NCBI RefSeq assembly: GCF_000429905.1
Contig: NZ_AUCT01000046.1
Span: 1-23,700, forward strand
DNA from: Desulfatibacillum aliphaticivorans DSM 15576
GTDB taxonomy: Bacteria > Desulfobacterota > Desulfobacteria > Desulfobacterales > Desulfatibacillaceae
DNA length: 23,700 nt
Direction of reading: 5' to 3'
Position numbers and translations under genes: made by a program. Positions 7,291 through 14,352 of this stretch are shown here, piece after piece. Under the pieces are notes generated by a model. It was given only the letters and a program-made list of their open reading frames with translations, was not told the origin of the DNA and did not search any database. Each line of letters starts with the position of its first letter. Positions within the stretch are counted from its first letter, which is position 1.

Positions 7291-7746
7291 CTAACCCTTT
7301 ACGGCGATTTGCCGGGGTTTGGCCTCTTCGGCCTTGGGAAGCACGACGGTGAGCACTCCATGGACGAAGTTGGCCTCCACCTTGGCCGCGTCGACGTTGG
7401 TCTTCAAGGTGATCGTTCGATTAAACTTGCCGCCTTTGCGCTCTTTGCGATGGTAGCTGGCGCCTTCTTCAGGGGCTATCTTTCTTTCACCGGAAAGCGA
7501 CAGGGTCTTGCCTGTGATGGAGATATTGATCTCCGACGGGTCCATCCCGGGCAGCTCAGCGTAAACATAGAAATTGTCGGCGTCCTCAGTGACGTTGGTC
7601 AGGGGAAATACGCCGGCGGCGCCAGCGGCCTCATTGGCCAGGCTCGGGCCGTTGGCTAAAAAGTCCAGGGTCCTGCGCATGCGGCCCAATTCTCCTGCAA
7701 CTCCTCCTTGGCCTTCCCAGGGAAAATCCAACCAAAAACCAGTCAT
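7291..7746 (-). CDS. Hsp20/alpha-crystallin small heat-shock protein (first of a pair)
   Basis: A 151-residue small heat-shock protein. The frame is open further upstream (to 7839), but the ATG at 7746 is preferred: GGAGG precedes it and the usual start MTGFWLDFPWE follows. The alpha-crystallin domain covers about 45-140, with PLTNVTEDADNFYVYAELPGM, INISITGKTLSLSGE, RKERKGGKFNRTITL and VHGVLTVVLPKAEEAKPR. The tail ends IAVKG, carrying the I-x-V subunit-docking motif. It is the promoter-proximal gene of a two-gene operon. The divergence between the pair suggests class A and class B partners. Confidence 0.95.
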   Translation of the reverse strand: MTGFWLDFPWEGQGGVAGELGRMRRTLDFLANGPSLANEAAGAAGVFPLTNVTEDADNFYVYAELPGMDPSEINISITGKTLSLSGERKIAPEEGASYHRKERKGGKFNRTITLKTNVDAAKVEANFVHGVLTVVLPKAEEAKPRQIAVKG

Positions 7747-7915
7747 GGCGTTCCTCCTTTCCGGGCGCGCGCCAAAAACCCTTGTGCGGCCCGTTGCTTC
7801 TTTATTGGACAATATTTTTGAATGCTTTTGTCCGGTCATGCTTGGGAAACACTTCTCCTCTCCGCGTCAAATAATGGATAACACACTGTTTTAATTCATC
7901 AATAATCCTGATTGC

Positions 7916-7949
7916 ACTTAAAAAATATTTCCATTTTTTAAGTTGTCAA
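7916..7949 (-). promoter_or_regulatory. Promoter of the hsp20 pair overlapped by a 28-base palindrome
   Basis: On the minus strand TTGACA (7949-7944) is followed after 16 bases by TATTTT (7927-7922), a good sigma-70 promoter about 170 bases before the first hsp20 gene. The spacer and -10 lie inside a perfect inverted repeat, ACTTAAAAAAT (7916-7926) and ATTTTTTAAGT (7933-7943), which could bind a repressor. No CIRCE element and no sigma-32 -10 (CCCCAT) was seen, so regulation seems to differ from the textbook heat-shock types. Confidence 0.55.
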
Positions 7950-8013
7950 GAAGGAGGATGAAAATTTTTTCCCATGAAAAGACAGCAAAAGAATAGAACG
8001 TAATATCAGTTGA

Positions 8014-8622
8014 TTAGAGCCTGCGCCCAAGAAAAATCCCCAAAGAGGAGACGCGATGCTTTAGCGTCTGGGCGCGGGAGGCTAAAAAATTTTTCATGGT
8101 CAGCCCTGGGATGGCGACCAGCAAGCCGGTTTGGGTGGAAATAAGCGCCTCGGAAATGCCGCCGGCCATGGCCCGGGCGTTTCCCGTCCCGTGAAGGGAG
8201 ATGACGTCAAAGGTGGATATCATGCCGAGGACGGTGCCCAGCAGCCCCAGTAGCGGGGCGATGGAAGCCAGGACCGTGATGACGGACAACTGCTTGTCAA
8301 AAGAGGAGGCCACGGCCATGACGGTTTCGTCCATGGTGCTTCTATCCACGCCGGGGTTGGCCTCCCGTCTTTTGAGAAACTCGGAAACTACCAGGGCCGT
8401 TGCGCCGCGGAATTCCATAAAATCAGGCTGCTGATTCTCCTGGATGAGTTGGGCCGCCATTTCCCGGGGCATGTTGCGGACCCGCATACGGCGCAGGTAC
8501 AGCCCTCTTTTGATTATGAGCACCCACATGAGCACGGAAATCAGCAGCAAAGGCCCCATAACCAGCCCGCCCTGGTCCAGGTGCTCAAAAATGCGGGATA
8601 TATTGCTCCACAGCCAGGTCAT
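8014..8622 (-). CDS. exbB: MotA/TolQ/ExbB-family proton channel subunit
   Basis: A 202-residue inner-membrane protein with three membrane segments: about 20-40 (LVMGPLLLISVLMWVLIIKRG), 112-138 (ITVLASIAPLLGLLGTVLGMISTF) and 158-178 (ISTQTGLLVAIPGL). The signature LASIAPLLGLLGTVLGMISTF and GGISEALISTQTGL define the family, whose members form the pentameric proton channel of Ton, Tol or flagellar-type motors. Its ATG overlaps the stop of the preceding gene (ATGA), so translation is coupled. In Ton2-type clusters the gene order is DUF3450, long ExbB (TtpC), ExbB, ExbD, TonB, TPR; here the cluster stops after this gene. No terminator was seen before the hsp20 promoter. Confidence 0.92.
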   Translation of the reverse strand: MTWLWSNISRIFEHLDQGGLVMGPLLLISVLMWVLIIKRGLYLRRMRVRNMPREMAAQLIQENQQPDFMEFRGATALVVSEFLKRREANPGVDRSTMDETVMAVASSFDKQLSVITVLASIAPLLGLLGTVLGMISTFDVISLHGTGNARAMAGGISEALISTQTGLLVAIPGLTMKNFLASRAQTLKHRVSSLGIFLGRRL

Positions 8623-10049
8623 TCTTTTTCTCGGACGGCGTAAATGGTGTTAGCCAGGGAAACGGCTTTTTCCTCCATTTGAGCGATGCTTCCTTCAATC
8701 CTGCGGGAAAGCAGGGTGTGCGCCAACATTATGGGAATGGCCGCGGCCAGGCCCAGCATGGTGGTGAGCAGAGCCTCGGAAATGCCTCCGGACATCATTT
8801 TGGGATCACCGGCGCCATAGTAGGTAATCACATGGAAGGTGTTGATCATGCCTGTCACCGTGCCCAACAGGCCCAACAAAGGCGCTACGGCCGCCATCAT
8901 GGCGATGATGGAAAGAAACCGCTCCAGCGCTGGGATTTCTCCCAATATGGCCTCCTGGAGTGCATTTTCCATATCCATCCGCTCCAAATGCCTGTGTTTG
9001 ATCCCCCAGGCCAGGACCCGGGCCAGGGGCTTGCTTTTTTGGGCCTTCAACAAATCCAGGCACTCCTTCCAGTCCCCGTTTTGGGCCAAAGGCTGAATTT
9101 GCGCCATGAGTTTTGAAGCGTTAACCCTGATGCGTAAAAGAAAAACCACCCGCTCCAGAACCAGAAGCATGGCAAAGCCTCCCAACGCCAAAATGACCCA
9201 AATAATGGGGCCGCCCTGAGGCAGGCGTTCGGCGAGCCCTTTTTCCTGGGTCAATTGCCTTAAGGCGGCGCCTTTGGTCAGGTCCATGGGCGCAACCGGG
9301 CTTTCCCCGTTCATATAGGCTCTTAAGGCTTTCCGGTATTTGGAGGAAGGCAGTTTGGATAAGGCGAAAAAACGCTGGCTTGCGTCCGAATACAAAAGGA
9401 AGCCGGTTTCGTCCCCCATGGAATAGGCGGCGGTGAATTCCCCCAGGGTCAATACGTCAGCCACCGCTTCTCTGCCCAATCGATCCACAATGGAGGCTTT
9501 TTCTATCCGCACCTCGCCTGATCGGGCGATTTCATCCAGCAGGATTTCCGCCATGGCGTCGATCTGCTCGATGCTGGGAAACCGGGACTGCCCGGCCAGT
9601 TCCTTGAGAGCGTCAGCCCGGCCGGGAATCAAAGCGCTTTGCTGGCTTTGCTTTACCAACGCCAAAGCATCCCGGGCGTTGCTCCGCACGTGGCCGACCA
9701 AGGTGCGGGTTTGGGCGTCCATGTTGGAAAGCTCCTGCTTCAGGGCTGCTTTTTGGGCTTCCAATTCCGAAATCCGCTTTTGCAAATCCGCAATATTTTC
9801 TTCGGTTTCGCTGTTTTTTTGATTCAGTTCGGCGATTGCCGCTTTGGCGGCCTGCCTGTCGTTGACGATCTTGGCCAGGGCTTCCCGGGCCTCTTTTTGG
9901 GCGGCCTGTTTTTCCTCCAGGGCGCGTTGCTCCAGCATGGCCTTTTGCCGTTGGGCCTCCACGGAGCGCGCTCTCATGTCCTGGCCAAAGGCGGGAATGC
10001 AAAGCAAAACCAAAATCAAGATTACTGCGGCGCTTTTTATTATTTTCAT
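8619..10049 (-). CDS. Long ExbB/TolQ-family protein with periplasmic coiled-coil N-terminus (TtpC-like)
   Basis: A 476-residue protein. A signal peptide (about 1-22, ending PAFGQ) is followed by a long coiled coil (about 25-120, rich in Glu, Ala, Lys and Gln) and a globular DUF3450-like region (about 150-270). A membrane segment comes near 280-303 (IIWVILALGGFAMLLVLERVVFLL). The ExbB channel domain follows, with MMAAVAPLLGLLGTVTGMINTF and GGISEALLTTMLGLAAAIPI. This arrangement matches TtpC, the extra ExbB-like subunit of the Vibrio TonB2 systems, which is thought to link the channel to periplasmic partners. It is coupled by ATGA overlaps to the genes on both sides. Confidence 0.9.
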   Translation of the reverse strand: MKIIKSAAVILILVLLCIPAFGQDMRARSVEAQRQKAMLEQRALEEKQAAQKEAREALAKIVNDRQAAKAAIAELNQKNSETEENIADLQKRISELEAQKAALKQELSNMDAQTRTLVGHVRSNARDALALVKQSQQSALIPGRADALKELAGQSRFPSIEQIDAMAEILLDEIARSGEVRIEKASIVDRLGREAVADVLTLGEFTAAYSMGDETGFLLYSDASQRFFALSKLPSSKYRKALRAYMNGESPVAPMDLTKGAALRQLTQEKGLAERLPQGGPIIWVILALGGFAMLLVLERVVFLLRIRVNASKLMAQIQPLAQNGDWKECLDLLKAQKSKPLARVLAWGIKHRHLERMDMENALQEAILGEIPALERFLSIIAMMAAVAPLLGLLGTVTGMINTFHVITYYGAGDPKMMSGGISEALLTTMLGLAAAIPIMLAHTLLSRRIEGSIAQMEEKAVSLANTIYAVREKE

Positions 10050-10804
10050 TGGGCGGCCACCTTTCCCAGGGGAAGCATCACAATATCGGCCGGACGCCTT
10101 TTGCTTGCAATGTCCACTGCGTGGGCCACGCCGGAGTCAAAGGTTTGCGGATAGGCCGTCCATGCCATGTCCACCGGGTCGAAATAGCCGGAGGAGCTTT
10201 GATCCAAGGTCTGATAGAACAAAGACAAGCGCCCCAGGCGCAGGACATCGGCCATGATTTCCTTGCCGTCCACATTTATAAGGCGCCTTTCCACCTCAAG
10301 GGCGCCGCCGTACTGAGCTTCCGTAAGCAGCATGTGAAAAACCCGGCGGAACTTCTCCTCCACGCCGATCCCAGGATCGTCCAGGGCTTCCTCCAAAGCG
10401 GCCATGCGGGTTTGCCTGTTCTCTTTATCAAAAGGCAGGCTTTGCTCCTGCAACTGTTGGAGTTCTGAGAAGGCATTTTTCAGGCTGGGCTCCAGGCGGG
10501 AGGCCATTTGGGCGATTTCCTGCTTTTCAATTTCCAGTTCTGCAACGTCCTGAGTCAAGGCGCCCAGGCGATCCTGCAATTCCTTTTGCCGGGCGTCCAG
10601 GAATTGGGCCTGTTCTTTGAGTCGAATCAAATCGTCCGCCAACTGTTGCTGTTCGGCGTCCCAATCGTCCTGACGGATTTGGGTTTCCCGGCGGATGGAC
10701 ACGGACTCCTCAACAGGCTTCAAGGCCGAGTCGGGAAACTTTTCAGCCGTGCCCGCGCTTGGCCAAGCCAACAAGCAGATGATTATGAACAAAACCTTTT
10801 TCAA
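10046..10804 (-). CDS. DUF3450 periplasmic coiled-coil protein
   Basis: A 252-residue protein with a signal peptide (MKKVLFIIICLLAWPSAGTA) and a coiled coil (about 45-140, QQQLADDLIRLKEQAQFLDARQ...). The globular end contains FRRVFHMLLTEAQYGGALEVE, IMADVLRLGRLSLFYQTLD and DPVDMAWTAYP, typical of DUF3450. Members stand first in TtpC/ExbB/ExbD/TonB clusters and resemble the N-terminal part of the next protein, so they probably form a heteromeric periplasmic stalk. The start is TTG, supported by AGGGAGG six bases upstream. The stop overlaps the ATG of the next gene. Confidence 0.88.
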   Translation of the reverse strand: MKKVLFIIICLLAWPSAGTAEKFPDSALKPVEESVSIRRETQIRQDDWDAEQQQLADDLIRLKEQAQFLDARQKELQDRLGALTQDVAELEIEKQEIAQMASRLEPSLKNAFSELQQLQEQSLPFDKENRQTRMAALEEALDDPGIGVEEKFRRVFHMLLTEAQYGGALEVERRLINVDGKEIMADVLRLGRLSLFYQTLDQSSSGYFDPVDMAWTAYPQTFDSGVAHAVDIASKRRPADIVMLPLGKVAAQ

Positions 10805-10848
10805 TTACAGCCTCCCTTAGAAATCTTTTGCATCTTTATACATATACG

Positions 10849-10866
10849 TTTTTTCGTGAAAAAACA
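10849..10866. repeat. Hairpin GTTTTTT/AAAAAAC between divergent operons
   Basis: GTTTTTT and AAAAAAC pair perfectly around CGTG. It lies about 45 bases upstream of the DUF3450 gene, beside TATGTATAAAG on the minus strand, which could serve as a -10 region. It may be an operator or part of the leader. Confidence 0.35.
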
Positions 10867-10910
10867 AAGGTTCGCGAAGAAAAGGGGCCAGGTTAGGCAA
10901 AAAAATCGCC

Positions 10911-10939
10911 TTGACATCGGCTTGGCGGCCAAGTATATT
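10911..10939 (+). promoter_or_regulatory. Strong sigma-70 promoter of the metal-sensor/efflux operon
   Basis: TTGACA at 10911-10916 and TATATT at 10934-10939 are separated by exactly 17 bases: a perfect -35, and a -10 with five of six matches. The start of transcription should fall near 10946, inside the operator listed separately. Confidence 0.85.
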
Positions 10940-10953
10940 TGAATAGTTGCTCA
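10940..10953 (+). promoter_or_regulatory. ArsR/SmtB-type operator
   Basis: TGAATAGTTGCTCA matches the core of SmtB/CadC-type operators (TGAACAGTTATTCA, from memory) at 11 of 14 positions. It directly abuts the -10 and covers the expected transcription start, so a bound apo-repressor would block initiation. A further TGTTCA downstream (10956-10961) extends the imperfect dyad. Confidence 0.65.
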
Positions 10954-10987
10954 TATGTTCATAGGATTAAATAACCCAGGCCCGGAA

Positions 10988-11401
10988 ATGCTCATGATGG
11001 AAAACAAAGCCCCAAACGAGATAGAAACCCCAAACGCCAGTCAAGATAAGGCGAATGAAGACGTCTGCTGGGTGCGCTGCATTCATCAGGATCGGGTGGA
11101 AGAAGCCAGAAACCGCGCGGTTCCGGAAAAAGAGCTGCTTCAACTGGCCGATATGTATAAGGCTTTGGGGGACCCCTCCCGGCTGCGGATTGTTATGGCT
11201 TTAAGCCAGGGGGAAATGTGCGTTTGCGATCTTGCCGCTTATCTGGAAATCAGCGAGTCCGCGGTGTCGCATCAATTGCGCAGGCTAAGGAGCCTGGCAT
11301 TGGTGAAAAACCGGAGGGACGGCAAGATTTTGTATTACAGCCTGGATGACGACCATGTGTCCAGCCTTGTTGCGCTGGGCCTTGAGCATGTCCGGGAATA
11401 G
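10988..11401 (+). CDS. ArsR/SmtB-family metal-sensing repressor, CadC-like
   Basis: A 137-residue winged-helix repressor. Both known metal sites of the family are visible. The alpha3N site has the ELCVCDL-type motif EMCVCDL (Cys78, Cys80) with N-terminal cysteines in CWVRC (27, 31), as in CadC. The alpha5 site fits D-x-H-x10-H-x2-E (Asp121, His123, His134, Glu137), as in SmtB/CzrA. The recognition helix is SESAVSHQLRRLRSL. I choose 10988 rather than the ATG at 10955, because the latter would be only about 9 bases from the predicted transcription start and has no ribosome site. It is followed after 12 bases by the efflux permease and probably represses both. The likely inducers are Cd, Pb or Zn. 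Confidence 0.9.
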   Translation: MLMMENKAPNEIETPNASQDKANEDVCWVRCIHQDRVEEARNRAVPEKELLQLADMYKALGDPSRLRIVMALSQGEMCVCDLAAYLEISESAVSHQLRRLRSLALVKNRRDGKILYYSLDDDHVSSLVALGLEHVRE

Positions 11402-11413
11402 CAGGAGAAGCTA

Positions 11414-12574
11414 ATGGATTACTTAATAGAGGTTTTTCGACAAAGCGTGGGCTTGCTGTTCGCTTCCGCTCCATACATCATTTTCGGGCTGGTTGTCAGC
11501 GGCCTGCTCAGGGTTTTCTTGAATCCTAACCTGGTTTCGCGGCATCTGGGTCACGGCCGGTTCAGTTCGGTCTTCAAAGCGGCTTTTTGGGGAATTCCCA
11601 TCCCGTTATGCTCGTGCAGCGTGCTGCCGGCTGCAGTAACGCTTAAAAAGCAGGGCGCCAATAACGGAGCGACCACGGCCTTTTTGATTTCCACGCCCGA
11701 GTCCGGGGTGGACTCCATTGCCGTATCCTGGGCGCTGCTGGACCCCATTATGGCCGTCGCCCGGCCGGTTGCAGCCTTTGCAGCGGCCTCGGCGGCCGGA
11801 ATCGCCGAAAACCTGTTCGGCTCGAGCAGGGTGGAACAGCCGGCTAAGCCTGATCTTAGCTGCCCGGTGGACGGCTGCTGCTCCGGAGAAGACTGCTCTC
11901 CCGAAGAGCACCGCAAGCACCACACTCTCCTTGAAAAATTGCGGACGGGCGTAAAATTCGCCTTTGGCGAGGTTTGGGGCGATATGGTCGGCTGGTTTTT
12001 TGTAGGCCTGATCATCGCCGGGCTGGTGGTGGCCCTGCTGCCGCCGGACATCCTGGGGAAATACCTGGGCGGAGGAATCGGCTCCATGCTGATTATGCTG
12101 GCCGCCGGCATCCCCATATACATTTGCGCCACGGCTTCCACCCCCATAGCGGCTGCGTTGATCTTGCAAGGCGTCAGCCCAGGAGCGGCTCTGGTCTTTT
12201 TGCTGGCCGGCCCCGCCACCAACATCACCTCCCTCACCGTGCTTTTCGGAGTGCTGGGAAAACGGGCGGCCGCCATTTACCTGAGCGTTATCGCCCTCAG
12301 CGCCGTGGTCTTCGGCCTGGCGGTGGACGCCATATACGCCGCCTTGGGGCTCAGCGGGACCGCGTTGCTGGGCAAGGCTGCGGAAGCCTTTCCCCCGTGG
12401 ATCGGTTGGGTCAGTGCAGGAGCGCTTGTGCTTTTTTCCGTCAAGCCTCTATCCGCCGCCATCAAAGCAAAATTCAGCAAAGATTCCGGCGAAGGTTCGT
12501 GCTCCTGCCATGGCTGCTGTTCGGATCACGCCATGAACCCGATTATGGATCACATGCCCAAGGATCCGCACTAA
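11414..12574 (+). CDS. SO_0444-family (DUF318-type) metal efflux permease
   Basis: A 386-residue inner-membrane protein with about eight hydrophobic segments in two halves. The first half has IPIPLCSCSVLPAA (61-74, Cys66 and Cys68 in the membrane) and FLISTPESGVDSI. The second has the equivalent IPIYICATASTPIAAALI and FLLAGPATNITSL. This two-fold pattern is typical of the permease family linked to Cu/Zn or arsenical export. A cytosolic loop (150-170, CPVDGCCSGEDC...EEHRKHH) and the tail (from about 361, CSCHGCC..H...HMPKDPH) are rich in Cys and His and could collect metal. AGGAGAAG precedes the ATG. It is co-transcribed with the upstream sensor. Confidence 0.88.
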   Translation: MDYLIEVFRQSVGLLFASAPYIIFGLVVSGLLRVFLNPNLVSRHLGHGRFSSVFKAAFWGIPIPLCSCSVLPAAVTLKKQGANNGATTAFLISTPESGVDSIAVSWALLDPIMAVARPVAAFAAASAAGIAENLFGSSRVEQPAKPDLSCPVDGCCSGEDCSPEEHRKHHTLLEKLRTGVKFAFGEVWGDMVGWFFVGLIIAGLVVALLPPDILGKYLGGGIGSMLIMLAAGIPIYICATASTPIAAALILQGVSPGAALVFLLAGPATNITSLTVLFGVLGKRAAAIYLSVIALSAVVFGLAVDAIYAALGLSGTALLGKAAEAFPPWIGWVSAGALVLFSVKPLSAAIKAKFSKDSGEGSCSCHGCCSDHAMNPIMDHMPKDPH

Positions 12575-12580
12575 CCCGGA

Positions 12581-12651
12581 CGAAAAAGGGTGCAACAATG
12601 CGGCCCATTCCAAACACGCCTTTTTCGCCATGGCCTTCACCGGCCATGGCG
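12581..12651 (+). repeat. Two overlapping hairpins between permease and ModE-like gene
   Basis: CGAAAAAGG (12581-12589) pairs perfectly with CCTTTTTCG (12619-12627). CGCCATGGCC (12626-12635) pairs perfectly with GGCCATGGCG (12642-12651) around a 6-base loop. The two stems share CG at 12626-12627, so they compete at their base. No T tract follows the second. The pair could be an mRNA stabiliser, an attenuator or a protein-binding palindrome. Confidence 0.5.
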
Positions 12652-12728
12652 TTCATTCATAATTCAGATGCGATTTGCCTTTTGCATTCCCCTGGTGTAT
12701 GGATTTCCAAAACTCCAGGAGGATGCTT

Positions 12729-13109
12729 GTGGGTGATAAAAAGTTTCAAGTGCGCTCAAAAATCTGGGTTCAGGATGACGAAGGCAATGTCGTGTTCGGC
12801 CTTGGCAGGCTGCGCATTTTGGAAGCCATCCAAAAAACAGGCTCGTTAAGAGCGGCTGCGCAGGAATTGGGCATGGGCTACCGGGCGATCTGGGCCAGGA
12901 TTCGCGCCACGGAAGAACGTCTGGGCGTACCGGTTCTGGAAAAGAAGCAAGGCGGCCGTTCCGGGGGAGGCTCCTTTTTGACGCCATTTGCGGAAAAGCT
13001 GCTGGAGGATTTCAAAAGCATGCAGCGCAAAGTGGAAAAGGAGACGGACAAAACTTTCGCCAAGTCTTTTGAAGAAAACCTTGATGAGCACACCCGGGAA
13101 AACAATTAA
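12729..13109 (+). CDS. ModE-like winged-helix regulator lacking molybdate-binding domains
   Basis: A 126-residue protein matching the N-terminal DNA-binding domain of ModE: LGRLRILEAIQKTGSLRAAAQELGMGYRAIWARI (positions about 26-59), then LGVPVLEKKQGGRSGGGSFLTPFAEKLLEDF. The C-terminal TOBE/molbindin domains are absent, so molybdate sensing is doubtful; short forms of this kind are widespread near metal or oxyanion genes. The GTG at 12729 is preferred over the ATG at 12723, because AGGAGG at 12717-12722 abuts the ATG but stands six bases before the GTG. It follows the efflux permease by 154 bases in the same direction. Confidence 0.82.
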   Translation: MGDKKFQVRSKIWVQDDEGNVVFGLGRLRILEAIQKTGSLRAAAQELGMGYRAIWARIRATEERLGVPVLEKKQGGRSGGGSFLTPFAEKLLEDFKSMQRKVEKETDKTFAKSFEENLDEHTRENN

Positions 13110-13170
13110 AAACTTCTTGCTTTATCAATCAGTTAATAAGTTTACTTAGGGGGGCAGCTCAAATGCTGTC

Positions 13171-13230
13171 GGATGAACCTGCGAATCCAAATACGTTACC
13201 CAACTAAAAAGCATGCCTGCGGGTTCATCC
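13171..13230. repeat. Long inverted repeat between convergent genes
   Basis: GGATGAACCTGC (13171-13182) and GCGGGTTCATCC (13219-13230) pair over 12 positions with one T-G wobble, around a loop of 36 bases. A smaller CAGC/GCTG stem lies just before it. There is no T tract of terminator length. It may be a small structured RNA, a transcript end or a remnant of a short mobile repeat. Confidence 0.45.
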
Positions 13231-13239
13231 AACACTCCG

Positions 13240-13596
13240 TCAAGTTACCTCATTATTCGATGTTCTTAACGCCCACTTTTCCGCCCAGTCATTCAACGGC
13301 GCCAGTACGACGAACAACTCCTCTCCGTCCTTGGTCAGGCGATAGCCTTCGTCGGTCAACTCCACGGCGTCCGCCTCCCTAAGCTCCCTCAATCGCTGGT
13401 TTAAAAGCGTGGGCGATAAGCCCCCGCTGGCCTCCTGCAAGCCTCGAAACCGCAAAGGGCCGTCCCTCAACTCCCATATGATTCTCAACGCCCAACGGCG
13501 TCCCAGCAGGTCCAGCAAGGCCATGATCGGACGGCCCGACTCGGAGCTGCGCACTTTTTTCCCTGGTTTAGGAGGGGATTTTGCCATAGTTTTCAC
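13240..13596 (-). CDS. HxlR-family transcriptional regulator
   Basis: A 118-residue winged-helix protein with the HxlR pattern: LLDLLGRRWALRIIWELRDGPLRFRGLQEASGGLSPTLLNQRLREL (roughly residues 27-72) and wing YRLTKDGEEL. Members bind palindromes near their own divergent promoter and often respond to aldehydes, quinones or redox change. No cysteine is present, so direct thiol sensing is unlikely. The frame starts at a GTG (13596) with AAGGGA nearby; an ATG three codons later (13587) is an alternative. It is divergent from the CMD-family gene at 13676, with 79 bases between them. Confidence 0.88.
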   Translation of the reverse strand: MKTMAKSPPKPGKKVRSSESGRPIMALLDLLGRRWALRIIWELRDGPLRFRGLQEASGGLSPTLLNQRLRELREADAVELTDEGYRLTKDGEELFVVLAPLNDWAEKWALRTSNNEVT

Positions 13597-13617
13597 TTTT
13601 CCCTTGCGCTATTAAAA

Positions 13618-13650
13618 ATGTAGCAATATAGTGCTATTTAATTTGTAGCA
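13618..13650. promoter_or_regulatory. Operator-like palindrome between HxlR and CMD genes
   Basis: TAGCA (13621-13625) and TGCTA (13632-13636) form a perfect inverted repeat with a 6-base spacer. A second TGTAGCA (13644-13650) repeats the left arm TGTAGCA (13619-13625) 25 bases further on. The spacing of about two and a half turns suits a dimeric winged-helix repressor, so HxlR probably controls both genes here. Confidence 0.6.
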
Positions 13651-13675
13651 TTCCAACTCAAAGGAGGCAAGAAAA

Positions 13676-14230
13676 ATGACCCAACAACGCATAGCCATGG
13701 TAAATCCGCCTTATGAACAGGAAACAAAGGAAGAGCTGGAAAAGATGATGCCTCCGGGCATAGAGCCTTTGAAGCTCTTCAAAACAATCGCCCAAAATCC
13801 GCGAGTGCTGAAAAAATTCCGCAAGGGGAACCTGTTGGACAGGGGCTCTATCGATCGCCGCGATCGGGAAATCGTCATCCTGCGCACCTGCGCCCGGTGC
13901 GGTTCGGAATATGAATGGGGCGTGCACACGGCCTATTTCGCCGAACGATTCGGTATTTCATCGGAACAGATCACCGCTACGGTGCGCGGCGACGGCCAAA
14001 GTCCGTGTTGGGAAGAGAAGGACCGTCTGTTAATTCGGATGGTGGATGAGTTGCACGATTCCGCCCAAATTTCCGACGATCTATGGAATGGGCTCGCCGA
14101 AGCCTGGAACCCGGATCAGTTGGTGGAGTTGATCGTCCTGACCGGCTTTTACCACACGGTTTCCTTTGTCACGAATGGGGCGAAAGTGGAGTTGGAGGAG
14201 TTCGCCGCCCGATTCCCGGACAAGGCGTAG
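13676..14230 (+). CDS. Carboxymuconolactone decarboxylase/AhpD-like protein
   Basis: A 184-residue protein of the CMD family. The core covers about 55-160: DRRDREIVILRTCARCGSEYEWGVHTAYFAERFG with Cys72-x-x-Cys75 and His84, then WEEKDRLLIRMVDELHDSAQISDDLW and ELIVLTGFYHTVSFVTNG. The CxxC motif is the one AhpD uses for peroxide-linked thiol-disulfide exchange, so a redox role is more likely than lactone decarboxylation. AAAGGAGG precedes the ATG. It is divergent from the HxlR regulator and ends at a strong terminator. HxlR/CMD pairs usually respond to reactive electrophiles or oxidants. Confidence 0.88.
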   Translation: MTQQRIAMVNPPYEQETKEELEKMMPPGIEPLKLFKTIAQNPRVLKKFRKGNLLDRGSIDRRDREIVILRTCARCGSEYEWGVHTAYFAERFGISSEQITATVRGDGQSPCWEEKDRLLIRMVDELHDSAQISDDLWNGLAEAWNPDQLVELIVLTGFYHTVSFVTNGAKVELEEFAARFPDKA

Positions 14231-14235
14231 ACAAA

Positions 14236-14275
14236 AAAAAGGCCGGGCGTCCCAGAATAGGCGTCCGGCCTTTTT
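14236..14275. terminator. Intrinsic terminator after the CMD gene
   Basis: AAAAAGGCCGGGCG and CGTCCGGCCTTTTT form a strong stem around a 12-base loop, with A and T tracts on both sides. It can serve the CMD gene on the plus strand and the YqaE-like gene on the minus strand. Confidence 0.9.
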
Positions 14276-14352
14276 GCTTTGTTAAGGTATTTTTACGCCA
14301 AAAGAGCGGGCCTTTCGGGCCAATGCCTGAAAGCGTTGCCCCTGCGGCCAAC

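Noticed and set aside
7747..7960. CIRCE element or sigma-32 promoter before hsp20
   Set aside because: Neither TTAGCACTC-N9-GAGTGCTAA nor a CTTGAA...CCCCAT pair could be found.
11974..12849. Long frame (291 codons) in another phase over the efflux permease
   Set aside because: It is a high-GC shadow of the permease with Arg/His/Gly-rich composition; the true frame has membrane helices and family motifs.
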